NCBI RefSeq assembly: GCF_001612985.1
Contig: NZ_BDBM01000024.1
Span: 1-64,000, forward strand
Length of the DNA: 64,000 bases
Origin: Nocardia gamkensis NBRC 108242
Lineage (GTDB): Bacteria > Actinomycetota > Actinomycetes > Mycobacteriales > Mycobacteriaceae
Reading direction: 5' to 3'
Shown here piece by piece: positions 24,722-32,556 of the stretch. The position numbers were made by a program, and so were the translations under genes. Each line of letters starts with the position of its first letter. Positions within the stretch are counted from its first letter, which is position 1. The notes beneath the pieces are model-generated. The model made no database searches and was not told the origin of the DNA. It worked only from the letters and a program-made list of their open reading frames with translations.

Positions 24722-25564
24722 TCAGCTCGGTGTCGGCGCGAACGCCTCGACGTGAGCGCTCGCCCACTGTTCGAAGGTGCGCGGCGATCGGCCGGTCACC
24801 TGCTCGACGGTCGGGTAGAGCGTCGCCTCGTCCAGCGTGCCCTCGACGAAGAAGCTGAGGAACGCGTCGACGTACTCCCTCGGCATGGTGGCGGCCAGTT
24901 CGGCCTCGGTCTCCGCGTCGACGAGTTCGTGTGCCACGAGCGGCCGGTTCAGCACTGCGGCGAGCACAGCGACCTGTTCCGCCGGTCGCAGTGCCTGCGG
25001 GCCGGTGAGCTCGAGCACCTGCCCGGAGAGTTCGTCTCGTGTGAGCGCCGCGGCCGCGACCGCCGCGATGTCGGCCGGGTCGATCGCGCCGACCCGGACT
25101 CGGGGAAACTGCACGCGGACGACGTCGCCCGCGGCGAGTTGCGGCAACCAGCGCAGCGCGTTCGACATGAACGACCGCGGGCGCAGCAAGGTCCAGCTCA
25201 GTTCGGAGGCGCGCACCGCGTCCTCGGACAGGGTCATGTAGCGGGATACGGCGTTGGCCATGTCGCGCAGCGCGGCCGAACCGCCGGAGAGCAGCGCGAC
25301 CCGGCGCACCCCGGCCTTGTTCGCGCGTTCCAGCAGATCCGGCAGGTTGTCGTAGCCGGGGAGCAGGAACATTCCGTTCACGCCGTCCAGTGCGTCGGCC
25401 AGCGTCTCCGGGCGATTCAGATCGCCGGTGACGGCCTCGGCGCCCGGCGGGAGCGTCGCCTTGGCGGGGTCGCGCACCAGTGCTCGCACCTGCTCGCCCC
25501 ATCCGGTGAGGGTCCGCACCAGTTCCGCGCCGACATTGCCGGTGGCGCCGGTCACCAGGATCAT
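24722..25564 (-). CDS. NmrA-like / atypical SDR NAD(P)-binding protein
   Basis: 280 residues from ATG, with GGAGACGAA just upstream. It opens with a Rossmann dinucleotide motif (MILVTGATGNVGAELV) and ALVRDPAK, where Arg suits NADP(H). Further landmarks are GDLNRPETLADALDGVNGMF, a WTLLRPRSFMSN segment and DPADIAAVAAAAL. There is no YxxxK catalytic pair, as in NmrA-like sensors and NAD(P)H:quinone reductase-like proteins. The role is probably redox-linked. It is divergent, across 454 bases, from an FMN reductase. Confidence 0.85.
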   Translation of the reverse strand: MILVTGATGNVGAELVRTLTGWGEQVRALVRDPAKATLPPGAEAVTGDLNRPETLADALDGVNGMFLLPGYDNLPDLLERANKAGVRRVALLSGGSAALRDMANAVSRYMTLSEDAVRASELSWTLLRPRSFMSNALRWLPQLAAGDVVRVQFPRVRVGAIDPADIAAVAAAALTRDELSGQVLELTGPQALRPAEQVAVLAAVLNRPLVAHELVDAETEAELAATMPREYVDAFLSFFVEGTLDEATLYPTVEQVTGRSPRTFEQWASAHVEAFAPTPS

Positions 25565-26018
25565 TTCGTCTCCGTCTTCGTCTTCCAGTTCGGCGGTGCA
25601 CAGTGTTCCGCGGCCCGCATATTTCGAGCCGGGCCGCGAACGGGCCATGCTCGGCTCGATGGACTTGGCGGGGCCGACGTCGTTGCGCGAGGGATATACG
25701 CGGGATCGATCGCTCGCTGGTCCAGTTGAGTAGTCGCCTTCAGCCTGCTCAACGCTGTGCTCGTTCGGGATGTCTACAGTCGCGCGAAGGGTAGGGGTCT
25801 GACCGGCCAAAGCGTATCTGCTGTATTGGGGACCGGAAATTCGCCACTGACGGGAAGCTGGTTCGCGGCAAGTCTTCTGGGTACGTCCGTGCCGGGCGAA
25901 TTGCGACTTGCGTATCGGTACTCAGTGGTGGCCCGACAACGGTGGCAAGCCCGGCTCGCGGGGTGTTCCGAGCGCGGCGGTGCCCGGCGGTCGACAGGTC
26001 CCGAGTTAGGCTCGCGCG
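25565..26018. other. 454-bp divergent intergenic region
   Basis: No gene is supported. It separates the NmrA-like gene (left) and the FMN reductase (right). GTTGAG (25725-25730) and CTCAAC (25748-25753) form an inverted repeat with a 17-bp gap that could bind a regulator. The FMN reductase side has a TAGGCT -10-like box at 26007-26012. Reading frames here have shadow-like composition. Confidence 0.5.
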
Positions 26019-26579
26019 GTGGATACTCCGTTACGGCTCGAGGTCATCGTGGCCAGTGTGCGTCCGGAGCGGTTCGCGCCGGTGGTCGCGGACTGGTTCC
26101 TGCGTACGGTGCGCGCGCATCCCGAATTCGACACCGGTGTCATCGATCTCGCGCACACACCGTTGCCGGTGGAACTCACCGAGAACGACGAGACCGTGGC
26201 CTATCGCGCGCGTCTGCGGCAGGCCGACGCTTTCGTCGTCGTCACCTCCGAGTACAACCACGGCTACCCGGCGTCGCTGAAGACGGCCTTCGACACCGCG
26301 AAGCACGAGTGGCGCGCGAAACCGATCGCTTTCGTCTCCTACGGCGGACTTTCCGGTGGGCTGCGTGCGGTAGAGCAACTACGCCAGGTCGTCGCCGAAA
26401 TCCACATGGTGTCGGTGCGCGAGACGGTCAGCTTCCACCAGGCCAAGAAGTCGTTCGATGAAACGGGCGACACTCGTGACGGCGCCGCCATCGACGCGGC
26501 GGAACGAATGTTGCACCAATTGAGCTGGTGGGCAAGCACTTTGCGATCTGCCCGCGCTGTTGACCCGTATCCCGGTTGA
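26019..26579 (+). CDS. NADPH-dependent FMN reductase family flavoprotein
   Basis: 186 residues from a GTG. The flavodoxin-like fold shows VIVASVRPERFAPVVADWF (phosphate-binding loop), then the FMN-contact motif TSEYNHGYPASLKTAFD and the YGGLSGGLRAVEQLR segment. These are landmarks of the NAD(P)H-dependent FMN reductase / azoreductase family. TAGGCT ends 6 bases before the GTG, which fits a leaderless transcript. The partner enzyme is unknown. Just after the stop lies an antisense remnant of an eccE gene. Confidence 0.9.
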   Translation: MDTPLRLEVIVASVRPERFAPVVADWFLRTVRAHPEFDTGVIDLAHTPLPVELTENDETVAYRARLRQADAFVVVTSEYNHGYPASLKTAFDTAKHEWRAKPIAFVSYGGLSGGLRAVEQLRQVVAEIHMVSVRETVSFHQAKKSFDETGDTRDGAAIDAAERMLHQLSWWASTLRSARAVDPYPG

Positions 26580-26596
26580 CCGCTACCAGGCTCGGC

Positions 26597-26710
26597 CGAT
26601 GTGGTCGGCTCGTCGGAAACCGATACCAGCGCCAGGTCGGCCTGCACCGTGCCGGTGCGTAGCTGGTTGCCGATCACGCCGAGTCTGTGGATATCCGGAT
26701 CGGCGTGATC
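26597..26710 (-). pseudogene. Remnant of an eccE 3' end
   Basis: Read on the minus strand, this stretch encodes DPDIHRLGVIGNQLRTGTVQ and then ADLALVSVSDEPT. The intact EccE ends with DLAIHQPGAIGN, LRTGTAQVDLTLVSIPSE at 27302-28945. The match is roughly 38 codons with one 2-codon gap, and the DNA is about three-quarters identical by eye. No start, signal or upstream EccE sequence is present, so it is a fragment. It is separated from the intact eccE by the small secreted gene. The remaining gene-free bases to 26911 showed nothing else recognisable. Confidence 0.7.
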
Positions 26711-26911
26711 GGCAGGCATGGTCTGTCCGGACACTCGTCAGAGAAAGCGCGGACGAGTCCGCAATACCACTTCATTCACATTTACGACTGAAGATCGTCG
26801 CCGGCGGATATTTTCGTTGCTCGGCGCACCTCGACCGGCGGAACGACTTCGGTGGATCACGCGCAGGTGAAACTTCCGGCGTGGATCGTTTGTCGCAATG
26901 TGAGCCGACGA

Positions 26912-27163
26912 TTACCAGTTCGCCGACCAAACGTACTTGAATTTTTCCTTGTCCGGCTGCTGGGAATAGCAGCGACTGATCGACGGATGCTGCTTTTTGA
27001 GCTCCGAGCGCGCCGATTCGCAGTCCTTCTTGGTCGTGCAGCTGACCCCGAAACCTCCGGTGTGACAGCCGGACGGCAGCGCGTTCGCGACGCCCGGATT
27101 CAGCACAGCCGAAGCGATGCCGGCGGTCAGCAACGACGTGAAGACACAGGCCGATACCCTCAT
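26912..27163 (-). CDS. Small secreted cysteine-containing protein
   Basis: 83 residues from an ATG after GGAGGGGAA. A signal peptide (about 1-30, ending in an Ala-rich segment) is followed by a ~53-residue mature part with four Cys (GCHTGG, SCTTKKDC, RCYSQ), enough for two disulfides, ending in KYVWSANW. I do not recognise a named family. It has its own strong promoter (27222-27250) downstream of eccE. A second small secreted protein with a similar layout (30735-31010) lies on the other side of the eccE/eccB pair. Secretion by Sec is inferred from the signal. Confidence 0.7.
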   Translation of the reverse strand: MRVSACVFTSLLTAGIASAVLNPGVANALPSGCHTGGFGVSCTTKKDCESARSELKKQHPSISRCYSQQPDKEKFKYVWSANW

Positions 27164-27221
27164 GAATTTCCCCTCCTGGAACTCCCAACCAGGACGGCCC
27201 GATCTCGAGCCGCCTTGCCAG

Positions 27222-27250
27222 ACATTAGCTTTCCGATTTGGGAGCGTCAA
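27222..27250 (-). promoter_or_regulatory. Promoter of the small secreted protein gene
   Basis: On the minus strand, TTGACG, exactly 17 bp, then TAATGT. The predicted start near 27215 leaves a ~50-nt leader before the ATG at 27163. It lies inside the 138-bp gap after eccE, so the small gene can be transcribed without eccE. Confidence 0.6.
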
Positions 27251-27301
27251 ACGAATGTCGCCACCGGGTGAGTCGGCGTCGAATTGTTCCGGGCACGCGG
27301 T

Positions 27302-28945
27302 CTACTGCGGTTGCATTGCCCGACGGCCGCGCGGCTGGCCGATATAGGTGGCTTCGCTGGGAATGGACACCAGGGTCAGGTCGACCTGCGCGGTGCCGGT
27401 GCGCAGCACCACATGGTTGCCGATCGCGCCGGGCTGGTGGATGGCCAAGTCGGGACGGCTGGCGGGCCAGCCCGTCGGATCACCCGTGACATAGATGGTG
27501 GTGACGCCCGCGTGCGGGGCGGGCGCGAGCACCCCGTCCACCACCGTGGCGGTGAATCCCGCGTCGGACTGGTGTGTTTCGGCCGCGATGGTCAGTCGCT
27601 CCGGATTGCCGATCGTGGTGACCAGGTTCTCCCATGCCCGCGCCCGATCGGTGCGGATCAGGATCCGTTCGCCGACCGCGAGCGCGCGGAACACCAACTG
27701 CTGCGCCAGATACAGCTCGCCCGCGACGTACACCGTCGAGATGCCCGCGCCGACGATGCGGACCGCCACACCGTTTCCCTCGTCGTCCGACCCGATCAGC
27801 TGGCCGCAGCCGGAGGAGGGCAGGTGCAGATCGTCGACGATGTCGATCAGGTGCTCGACCATCGGGACGGTGTCGTCCACACCGGGAACCGCGAGCGGCA
27901 GATGGGCCAGCAGCCCGTCGCGGTGGCGTCCGTTCATCGAGATCATGCCCGGCAGCTCGGACCGCTCCGGCAGCTCCCGCGCGGTCAGCCGCCATGCGGC
28001 GCCGATGCTCACCGATTCGGCCGAACTGCCGGGGCGCAGCCGCACCGCCACCGTCGTTCCGCGCGAGGGAGCCACCCACAGCTGGGCGAGCAGATCGGAT
28101 GCGAGCCGCTTGGGATCCACGGCGCTGCCGATGTTCACGTTGTTGCCGATTTCGGCATAGCGCCAGCGGTGTTCGAGCGTGCGCGGGTCGTAGCCACCGG
28201 TGATCTGCAGGACCGCTTTGCGAATCTCGGGCGCCGTCAGGATGCGGGCGTTGCAGTCGGCGTCCTCGAGTGTGCGCATGATCCGCTGGGTGGCGATGGT
28301 GACCGCGCGCGAGGCGCCTTCCGCTCCGCCGCCGCGCCGGTCCGCGGCCTCCGGGCAGGCCACCGCGTCGAAACCGATCGCGAGCCACACCGTGCGGTGG
28401 GCGGTGGCGGGCAGCGGGCCGAGCAGCGATTCGTAGATCTTGCCCGCGGGTGTGCCGGAACGGCTGCGGTGCCCGTGGCTGATGATGTCGATGCCGCTGA
28501 GCAGGATGTCGTGCTGGTTCAGGCATTTCGCCAACTCGGCGAGCGGAAGCAGGTGCGAGGCGTGCACCGTGGTGCGGGCGATCCTGGTCAGCCCGCCGGG
28601 CGGGGGCAGCACCTCGACCACCGTCACCACGCGGCTGCCGTCCCAGTACAGGCCGAGCGAACGTCCGTCCGTGCCGCGGAAGTCGACGGTGTCGCCGAGC
28701 TCGTAGTCACGATGGGTGAGATAGCGCCAATACGTACCGATCCAGTCCAGCAGGGTGCGTTTGGCGACGGGAACCAGCGGGATCAACGCGACGACGACCG
28801 CCACGGCGAACGCGGGAAGGCCGGGCAGCCCGGCGAACAGCGCGACGACTCCGGTGATCAGCCCGATGATCTGCGCGATCAGCAGGTTCTGCATCGAGAC
28901 GCGCCCGAGAAGCGGTCGTGGTCCCGCGCCTGCCGGTTCCGCCAT
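27302..28945 (-). CDS. eccE: EccE, T7SS membrane-complex subunit (ESX-4 locus)
   Basis: 547 residues from the ATG at 28945 (MAEPAGAG). Two adjacent membrane helices (about 18-60: LLIAQIIGLITGVVALFAGL, then a Val/Ala-rich helix) precede a large soluble domain ending with DLAIHQPGAIGN. EccE is the peripheral subunit of the EccBCDE hexamer. M. tuberculosis ESX-4 lacks eccE, but other actinobacterial ESX-4 loci (for example M. abscessus) have it, and its presence suggests a full secretion complex. It is divergent from eccB across 113 bp. A partial second copy of its 3' end lies at 26597-26710. Confidence 0.88.
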   Translation of the reverse strand: MAEPAGAGPRPLLGRVSMQNLLIAQIIGLITGVVALFAGLPGLPAFAVAVVVALIPLVPVAKRTLLDWIGTYWRYLTHRDYELGDTVDFRGTDGRSLGLYWDGSRVVTVVEVLPPPGGLTRIARTTVHASHLLPLAELAKCLNQHDILLSGIDIISHGHRSRSGTPAGKIYESLLGPLPATAHRTVWLAIGFDAVACPEAADRRGGGAEGASRAVTIATQRIMRTLEDADCNARILTAPEIRKAVLQITGGYDPRTLEHRWRYAEIGNNVNIGSAVDPKRLASDLLAQLWVAPSRGTTVAVRLRPGSSAESVSIGAAWRLTARELPERSELPGMISMNGRHRDGLLAHLPLAVPGVDDTVPMVEHLIDIVDDLHLPSSGCGQLIGSDDEGNGVAVRIVGAGISTVYVAGELYLAQQLVFRALAVGERILIRTDRARAWENLVTTIGNPERLTIAAETHQSDAGFTATVVDGVLAPAPHAGVTTIYVTGDPTGWPASRPDLAIHQPGAIGNHVVLRTGTAQVDLTLVSIPSEATYIGQPRGRRAMQPQ

Positions 28946-28993
28946 CCTCGTCCCCCAAAGTACCCGATATCGGCCGGTTCGCTGTGGCCGCGC

Positions 28994-29027
28994 TGAACAA
29001 GAGTCCTCGGGAACTGTACTGTGTTCC
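28994..29027 (+). promoter_or_regulatory. Candidate eccB promoter with overlapping palindrome
   Basis: TGAACA (28994-28999), a 17-bp spacer and TACTGT (29017-29022). The -10 box lies inside the inverted repeat GGAAC-N8-GTTCC (29010-29027), a good place for a repressor. A second GAAC-N9-GTTC follows at 29030-29046. It is in the eccE/eccB divergent gap. Confidence 0.45.
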
Positions 29028-29058
29028 GCGAACGTGAGCACTGTTCGGGGGAGGAATA

Positions 29059-30545
29059 ATGCCTTCAAAACCCACCACGCGCTGGCAGGTGAGCGGCTAC
29101 CGCTTTCTGGTCCGGCGGATGACGCCTTGGTGCGCCGGGACGTGCGAATGCTGCACGACCCCATGCGATCCCAGTCCCGCGCGTACGCGGCGGGACTGAT
29201 CCTGGCGTGTGTCGTCCTGGCGGGCTGCGGCGTGCTCGCGTTGCTTCGTCCCCAGGGCAAGATCGGCGACGACAACAAGATCCTGATCGGCAAGGACTCC
29301 GGCGCCGTCTACGTGGTGATCGACGACGTGGTGCACCCGGCCCTCAACCTCGCCTCGGCCCGCCTGGCCGCGGGCGAGGCGGCCAAGCCCGCCACCGTGA
29401 AGGAGTCCGAGCTCGGCAAGAAACCCCGCGGCCAATTGATCGGCATCCCAGGCGCTCCCGGCTCGCTGCGCTTCGACAAGGAAGGCAAGGGGCGGGCCTG
29501 GACGGTGTGTGACTCGCTGAAGACCGACGGCACCGAGGACCGCAGTACCTCCGTGCTGATCGGCGACCTCGAACTCGGTGACAAAGCGTCGGAAATCGGT
29601 GCGGACAAGGCGTTGCTGGTGAAGGGCAAGGATGCGACTTACCTGATCTGGAACAAGACGCGCGCCCGTGTGGATATCAACGACCCGACTGTCGCCGGTC
29701 CGTTGGGGATTCGTGGCATGACGCCGCGCCCGATCAGTGAGGGTCTGTTGAACGCGATTCCCGAGGTCGATGCGATCGTGCCACCGAAGATCGATGATCC
29801 GGGCGGGCAGCCGTCCTACTCGCTCAACGGTCTGCGCATCGGCACGGTCGTCCAGGTGACCGGCAAGTCGAATGAGAACTCCGTCGTCCTGCATGACGGC
29901 CTGCAGCCCATCAGCGCATTCACCGCTGAGGTCATCCGCAGCTCGCAGCGCAACCCGGATCACGGCACCGCCATCGGTGACTTCGAGGCGAAGCATGCGC
30001 CGGTCTCACATGCGTTGAAGGTCGACTCCTATCCCGCGGTCGCGCCGACCATCATCGAGCCCAAAGCGCGACCGGTGAGCTGCTTGTCCTGGAAGCCCAT
30101 TCCGGGATTCGCGGGCAATGCCGACGTCGCCTTGCGTGCGGAACTCGCCATCATCGACGGCAGCGACCTGCCGATGTCGAGCAGCGCCAGACTGGTTCCG
30201 CTCGCCCAGGCGGACGGCAGGGGCGACAACGTCGACTCGGTGTACTTCAAGCCTGGTTCGGGCGCGTTCGTCCAGACCACGGGCATCGAACCGGACAGCC
30301 GCCGCAAGGACAGCATGTTCTACATCGCCGACACCGGCGTCCGCTTCGGCATCAAGGACAACGACGCCGTGAAGGCGCTCGGTATGGACAAGGAATCGAG
30401 CGTGACGCCCGAACCCGCGCCCTGGCCGATTGTCGGGCTGCTCGCGAGCGGCCCCACCCTCAGCCGTGAGGGCGCTATGGTCGCCCATGACGGTGTCGCT
30501 CCGGACTCCTCACCCGCTAAGCAGCCGGTGGCCTCGGCGAAATAA
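29059..30545 (+). CDS. eccB: EccB, T7SS subunit, with apparent -1 frameshift near codon 21
   Basis: From the ATG at 29059 (SD GGGGGAGGAA) the frame reads MPSKPTTRWQVSGYRFLVRR, the classic EccB N-terminus. After codon 21 (29121) the family sequence continues in another frame (DALVRRDVRMLHDPMRSQSR). One missing G in CGGATG-ACGCC explains this. As written, the first frame stops at 29197-29199. Downstream, a membrane helix (AYAAGLILACVVLAG) and the periplasmic repeat domain run intact to 30545, about 495 residues in all after correction. EccB anchors the complex on the outer face. Either the assembly dropped a base or the gene is damaged. Initiation at 29148 (MLHDP) would give a shortened protein. 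Confidence 0.85.
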
Positions 30546-30734
30546 TTCCGTGGCCGATGTCTGACGCCTGGCTCATGGCCATGACGTAGATCACTTGTCG
30601 GACTTCTGCTCGGCGGGAACCGAACTCCTCCAACCGACATCCAACCCTTGTGACGGATCGAGTTTTGTTTCCAAGGTTCGTCGCCACGTTGCCGTGCAGC
30701 AACTGCTGAACGGTGGATCAGGAAAGGGGTTCGC

Positions 30735-31010
30735 ATGAATAGTAAGGTTTCGGCGCTGGCATCGCTTGCTGCATCGATTGCCGTAATCGGGGGAGTCTGT
30801 GCGTTCAATGCGGGGCCTGTGTACGCGGATCCGCTTGTCAAGTACCACAGTTCGGAAGCATGTGAGAAGGAGGCGGCGAGGCGCAACGCCGATTATCGGA
30901 GGCAAAATGCGGACTCGACTGCCCCTGGCGTCACTTATTACTGTGAGCCGTGGGAGTGGGTGGAAAACAAATCGTGGGGCTTGTTTGTCAAGGCCAATTC
31001 TTACCCCTGA
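30735..31010 (+). CDS. Small secreted protein between eccB and mycP
   Basis: 91 residues from an ATG after GGAAAGGGG. The signal peptide (about 1-32, cleaved near AxA in VYADP) leaves a charged mature region of ~60 residues with two Cys (EACEKE and TYYCEP). Low-GC codons stand out against its neighbours (for example AATAGTAAG at the start). I know no family name. A Cys-Glu, then a helix of ~20 residues, then Tyr/Cys-Tyr resembles the other small secreted protein at 26912-27163. The base composition suggests recent acquisition. It converges on mycP with a hairpin between. Confidence 0.65.
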   Translation: MNSKVSALASLAASIAVIGGVCAFNAGPVYADPLVKYHSSEACEKEAARRNADYRRQNADSTAPGVTYYCEPWEWVENKSWGLFVKANSYP

Positions 31011-31030
31011 CCGAGCCGCATGATTCCGAG

Positions 31031-31062
31031 CGGTTGTAGCCCCTGGGCGACAGCTACAACCG
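31031..31062. terminator. Hairpin between small secreted gene and mycP
   Basis: CGGTTGTAGC pairs with GCTACAACCG across a 12-nt loop; a TTT follows the right arm. It lies between convergent genes and can end both transcripts. Confidence 0.75.
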
Positions 31063-31073
31063 TTTCCGGCCGG

Positions 31074-32546
31074 TCACTCGTTCTCCCGGATGCCGAATCG
31101 GCGGCGGATCGGGAATGAGGCGAGCATGCCCAGAACCAGTAGTCCGGCGACGCCGCCGCTGCCGATCAGCGCCACGTTTCGTGCGCGATGGTCGGGCGGT
31201 GGGGGCGGCGCCGGAACTTGCAACTGCACACTGGAGGCTGCCGCGGGTCGCTTGGGTGGGAGCGTTTTCGGTACTTCGGCGGTCAGTGCGGCAATCGGAT
31301 CGACAGCGCCGTAGCCGACGTAAGGGTTCCACCCTTCTGCAGGGGCGTGCGCGGTGGCCTGGATGCGTTTGATGACCTCCAGAGCGCTCAGCTCCGGGAA
31401 ACGTGCTCGCACCAGTGCGGCTACACCTGATACCAACGGGGTGGCAAAGCTGGTGCCCTGAATCGGCCCCAGCTTTCCTGATTGCTGCACGCTGCCGACT
31501 TGGACCGCGGTTCCTTTGCTGTTCGGCTCATTGAACAGTGGATCCAGGGAAGTGATGTTCTCGCCGGGCGCCGCCACGCCCAGCCATGGCCCGGGCACTG
31601 TAAAGGTTGACGGCTGGCCGTTCCCGTTGATGGAGCCGACAGCGAGCACGTAGTCGTCATAACGGGCCGGGGACACGTTCAGGTCTACTTTGCCCCATGG
31701 GTCGCCGGCGGGATCGAGAGGATCGATGACCGCGTTGGAGCCCTTGCAACCGTCGGCGCTCTCGCCGCTGTTGCCGGCTGCTACCACCACGACCACGTCC
31801 TTCTCGATGGCGGCATACCGGACAGCGGCACCCAGGTCGGTGTCTTCGAAAGGCTCAGAAGTCGGCTTGCACGCGACTTCGGATACATTGATCACGCTCG
31901 CTCCCATGTCCGCCGCACGACGGATCGCCGACGCCATGGTGCGAGTGGTGCCGTACCCCTGGGGTAGCGCATCGGGCCCTTTGTCCCGATTTGCACCCTC
32001 TTTCTGGTAGAGCTTGCTGGTCTGGCGGATAGTGAGGATTCGCGCCTCCGGGGCGACTCCAGAGAAGCCCTGACCGTCGACCTCTGTCGCCGCTATCAGC
32101 CCCGCGACCAACGTCCCATGCGCATCGCAGTCCTCGGTTCCGTCACTATTGCTCACATAGTCGCCGCCCGCGATCAATCCTGGTAGGCGCGGATGACGCG
32201 CGACACCGGTGTCGATGACGGCCACGAGTTGGCCTGCGCCCTTGGAGAATCGCCAGGCGTGCTCCAGGTCGAGGGAGCGTTGTGCCTCTGGCGTCGAGGG
32301 CCCGTTGCCTCCGGAACCGGTACTGACGCATGGAGTATTCGACGCCCGCTCGGTCTTGTCCGGCGGAGCGGCCGGCTCACCCGGCGGCGGTGGCGTATTC
32401 GGGCTCACGGTGGGCTTCTCTGCCCGTGCATGCGGGATTCCGACGGGTGCGCCGAGCCCGACGGAGACGCCGAGTGCCAGCACGCATGCTGCCGTCGCTA
32501 ACCGAACCGCCCGGAAACAACTGTCGTGCCGCTGTTTCGAACTCAT
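31074..32546 (-). CDS. mycP: MycP mycosin protease (ESX-4 locus)
   Basis: 490 residues from ATG. A signal sequence (~1-42), a Pro-rich linker with one Cys, then the S8 domain with Asp112 (VIDTG), His143 (AHGT), Asn259 (AAGN) and Ser366 (GTSFATP). A C-terminal helix (~457-478) is followed by a basic tail. It is the mycosin of this locus, 10 bases downstream of eccD, so the two are cotranscribed. It is paralogous to the mycosin at 535-1950. The catalytic residues are complete, so protease activity is expected. Confidence 0.95.
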   Translation of the reverse strand: MSSKQRHDSCFRAVRLATAACVLALGVSVGLGAPVGIPHARAEKPTVSPNTPPPPGEPAAPPDKTERASNTPCVSTGSGGNGPSTPEAQRSLDLEHAWRFSKGAGQLVAVIDTGVARHPRLPGLIAGGDYVSNSDGTEDCDAHGTLVAGLIAATEVDGQGFSGVAPEARILTIRQTSKLYQKEGANRDKGPDALPQGYGTTRTMASAIRRAADMGASVINVSEVACKPTSEPFEDTDLGAAVRYAAIEKDVVVVVAAGNSGESADGCKGSNAVIDPLDPAGDPWGKVDLNVSPARYDDYVLAVGSINGNGQPSTFTVPGPWLGVAAPGENITSLDPLFNEPNSKGTAVQVGSVQQSGKLGPIQGTSFATPLVSGVAALVRARFPELSALEVIKRIQATAHAPAEGWNPYVGYGAVDPIAALTAEVPKTLPPKRPAAASSVQLQVPAPPPPPDHRARNVALIGSGGVAGLLVLGMLASFPIRRRFGIRENE

Positions 32547-32556
32547 CGGCCCGAGC

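Noticed and set aside
25565..26018. Small regulator gene between the NmrA-like and FMN reductase genes
   Set aside because: No frame shows an HTH or any protein-like pattern; only an inverted repeat is present.
29059..29199. Programmed -1 ribosomal frameshift in eccB
   Set aside because: There is no X-XXY-YYZ slippery heptamer or downstream stem at 29119-29123, and other EccB genes do not use one. A missing base is simpler.
30735..31010. Esx/WXG100 protein
   Set aside because: It has a Sec-type signal peptide, two Cys and no W-x-G turn, unlike WXG100 proteins.
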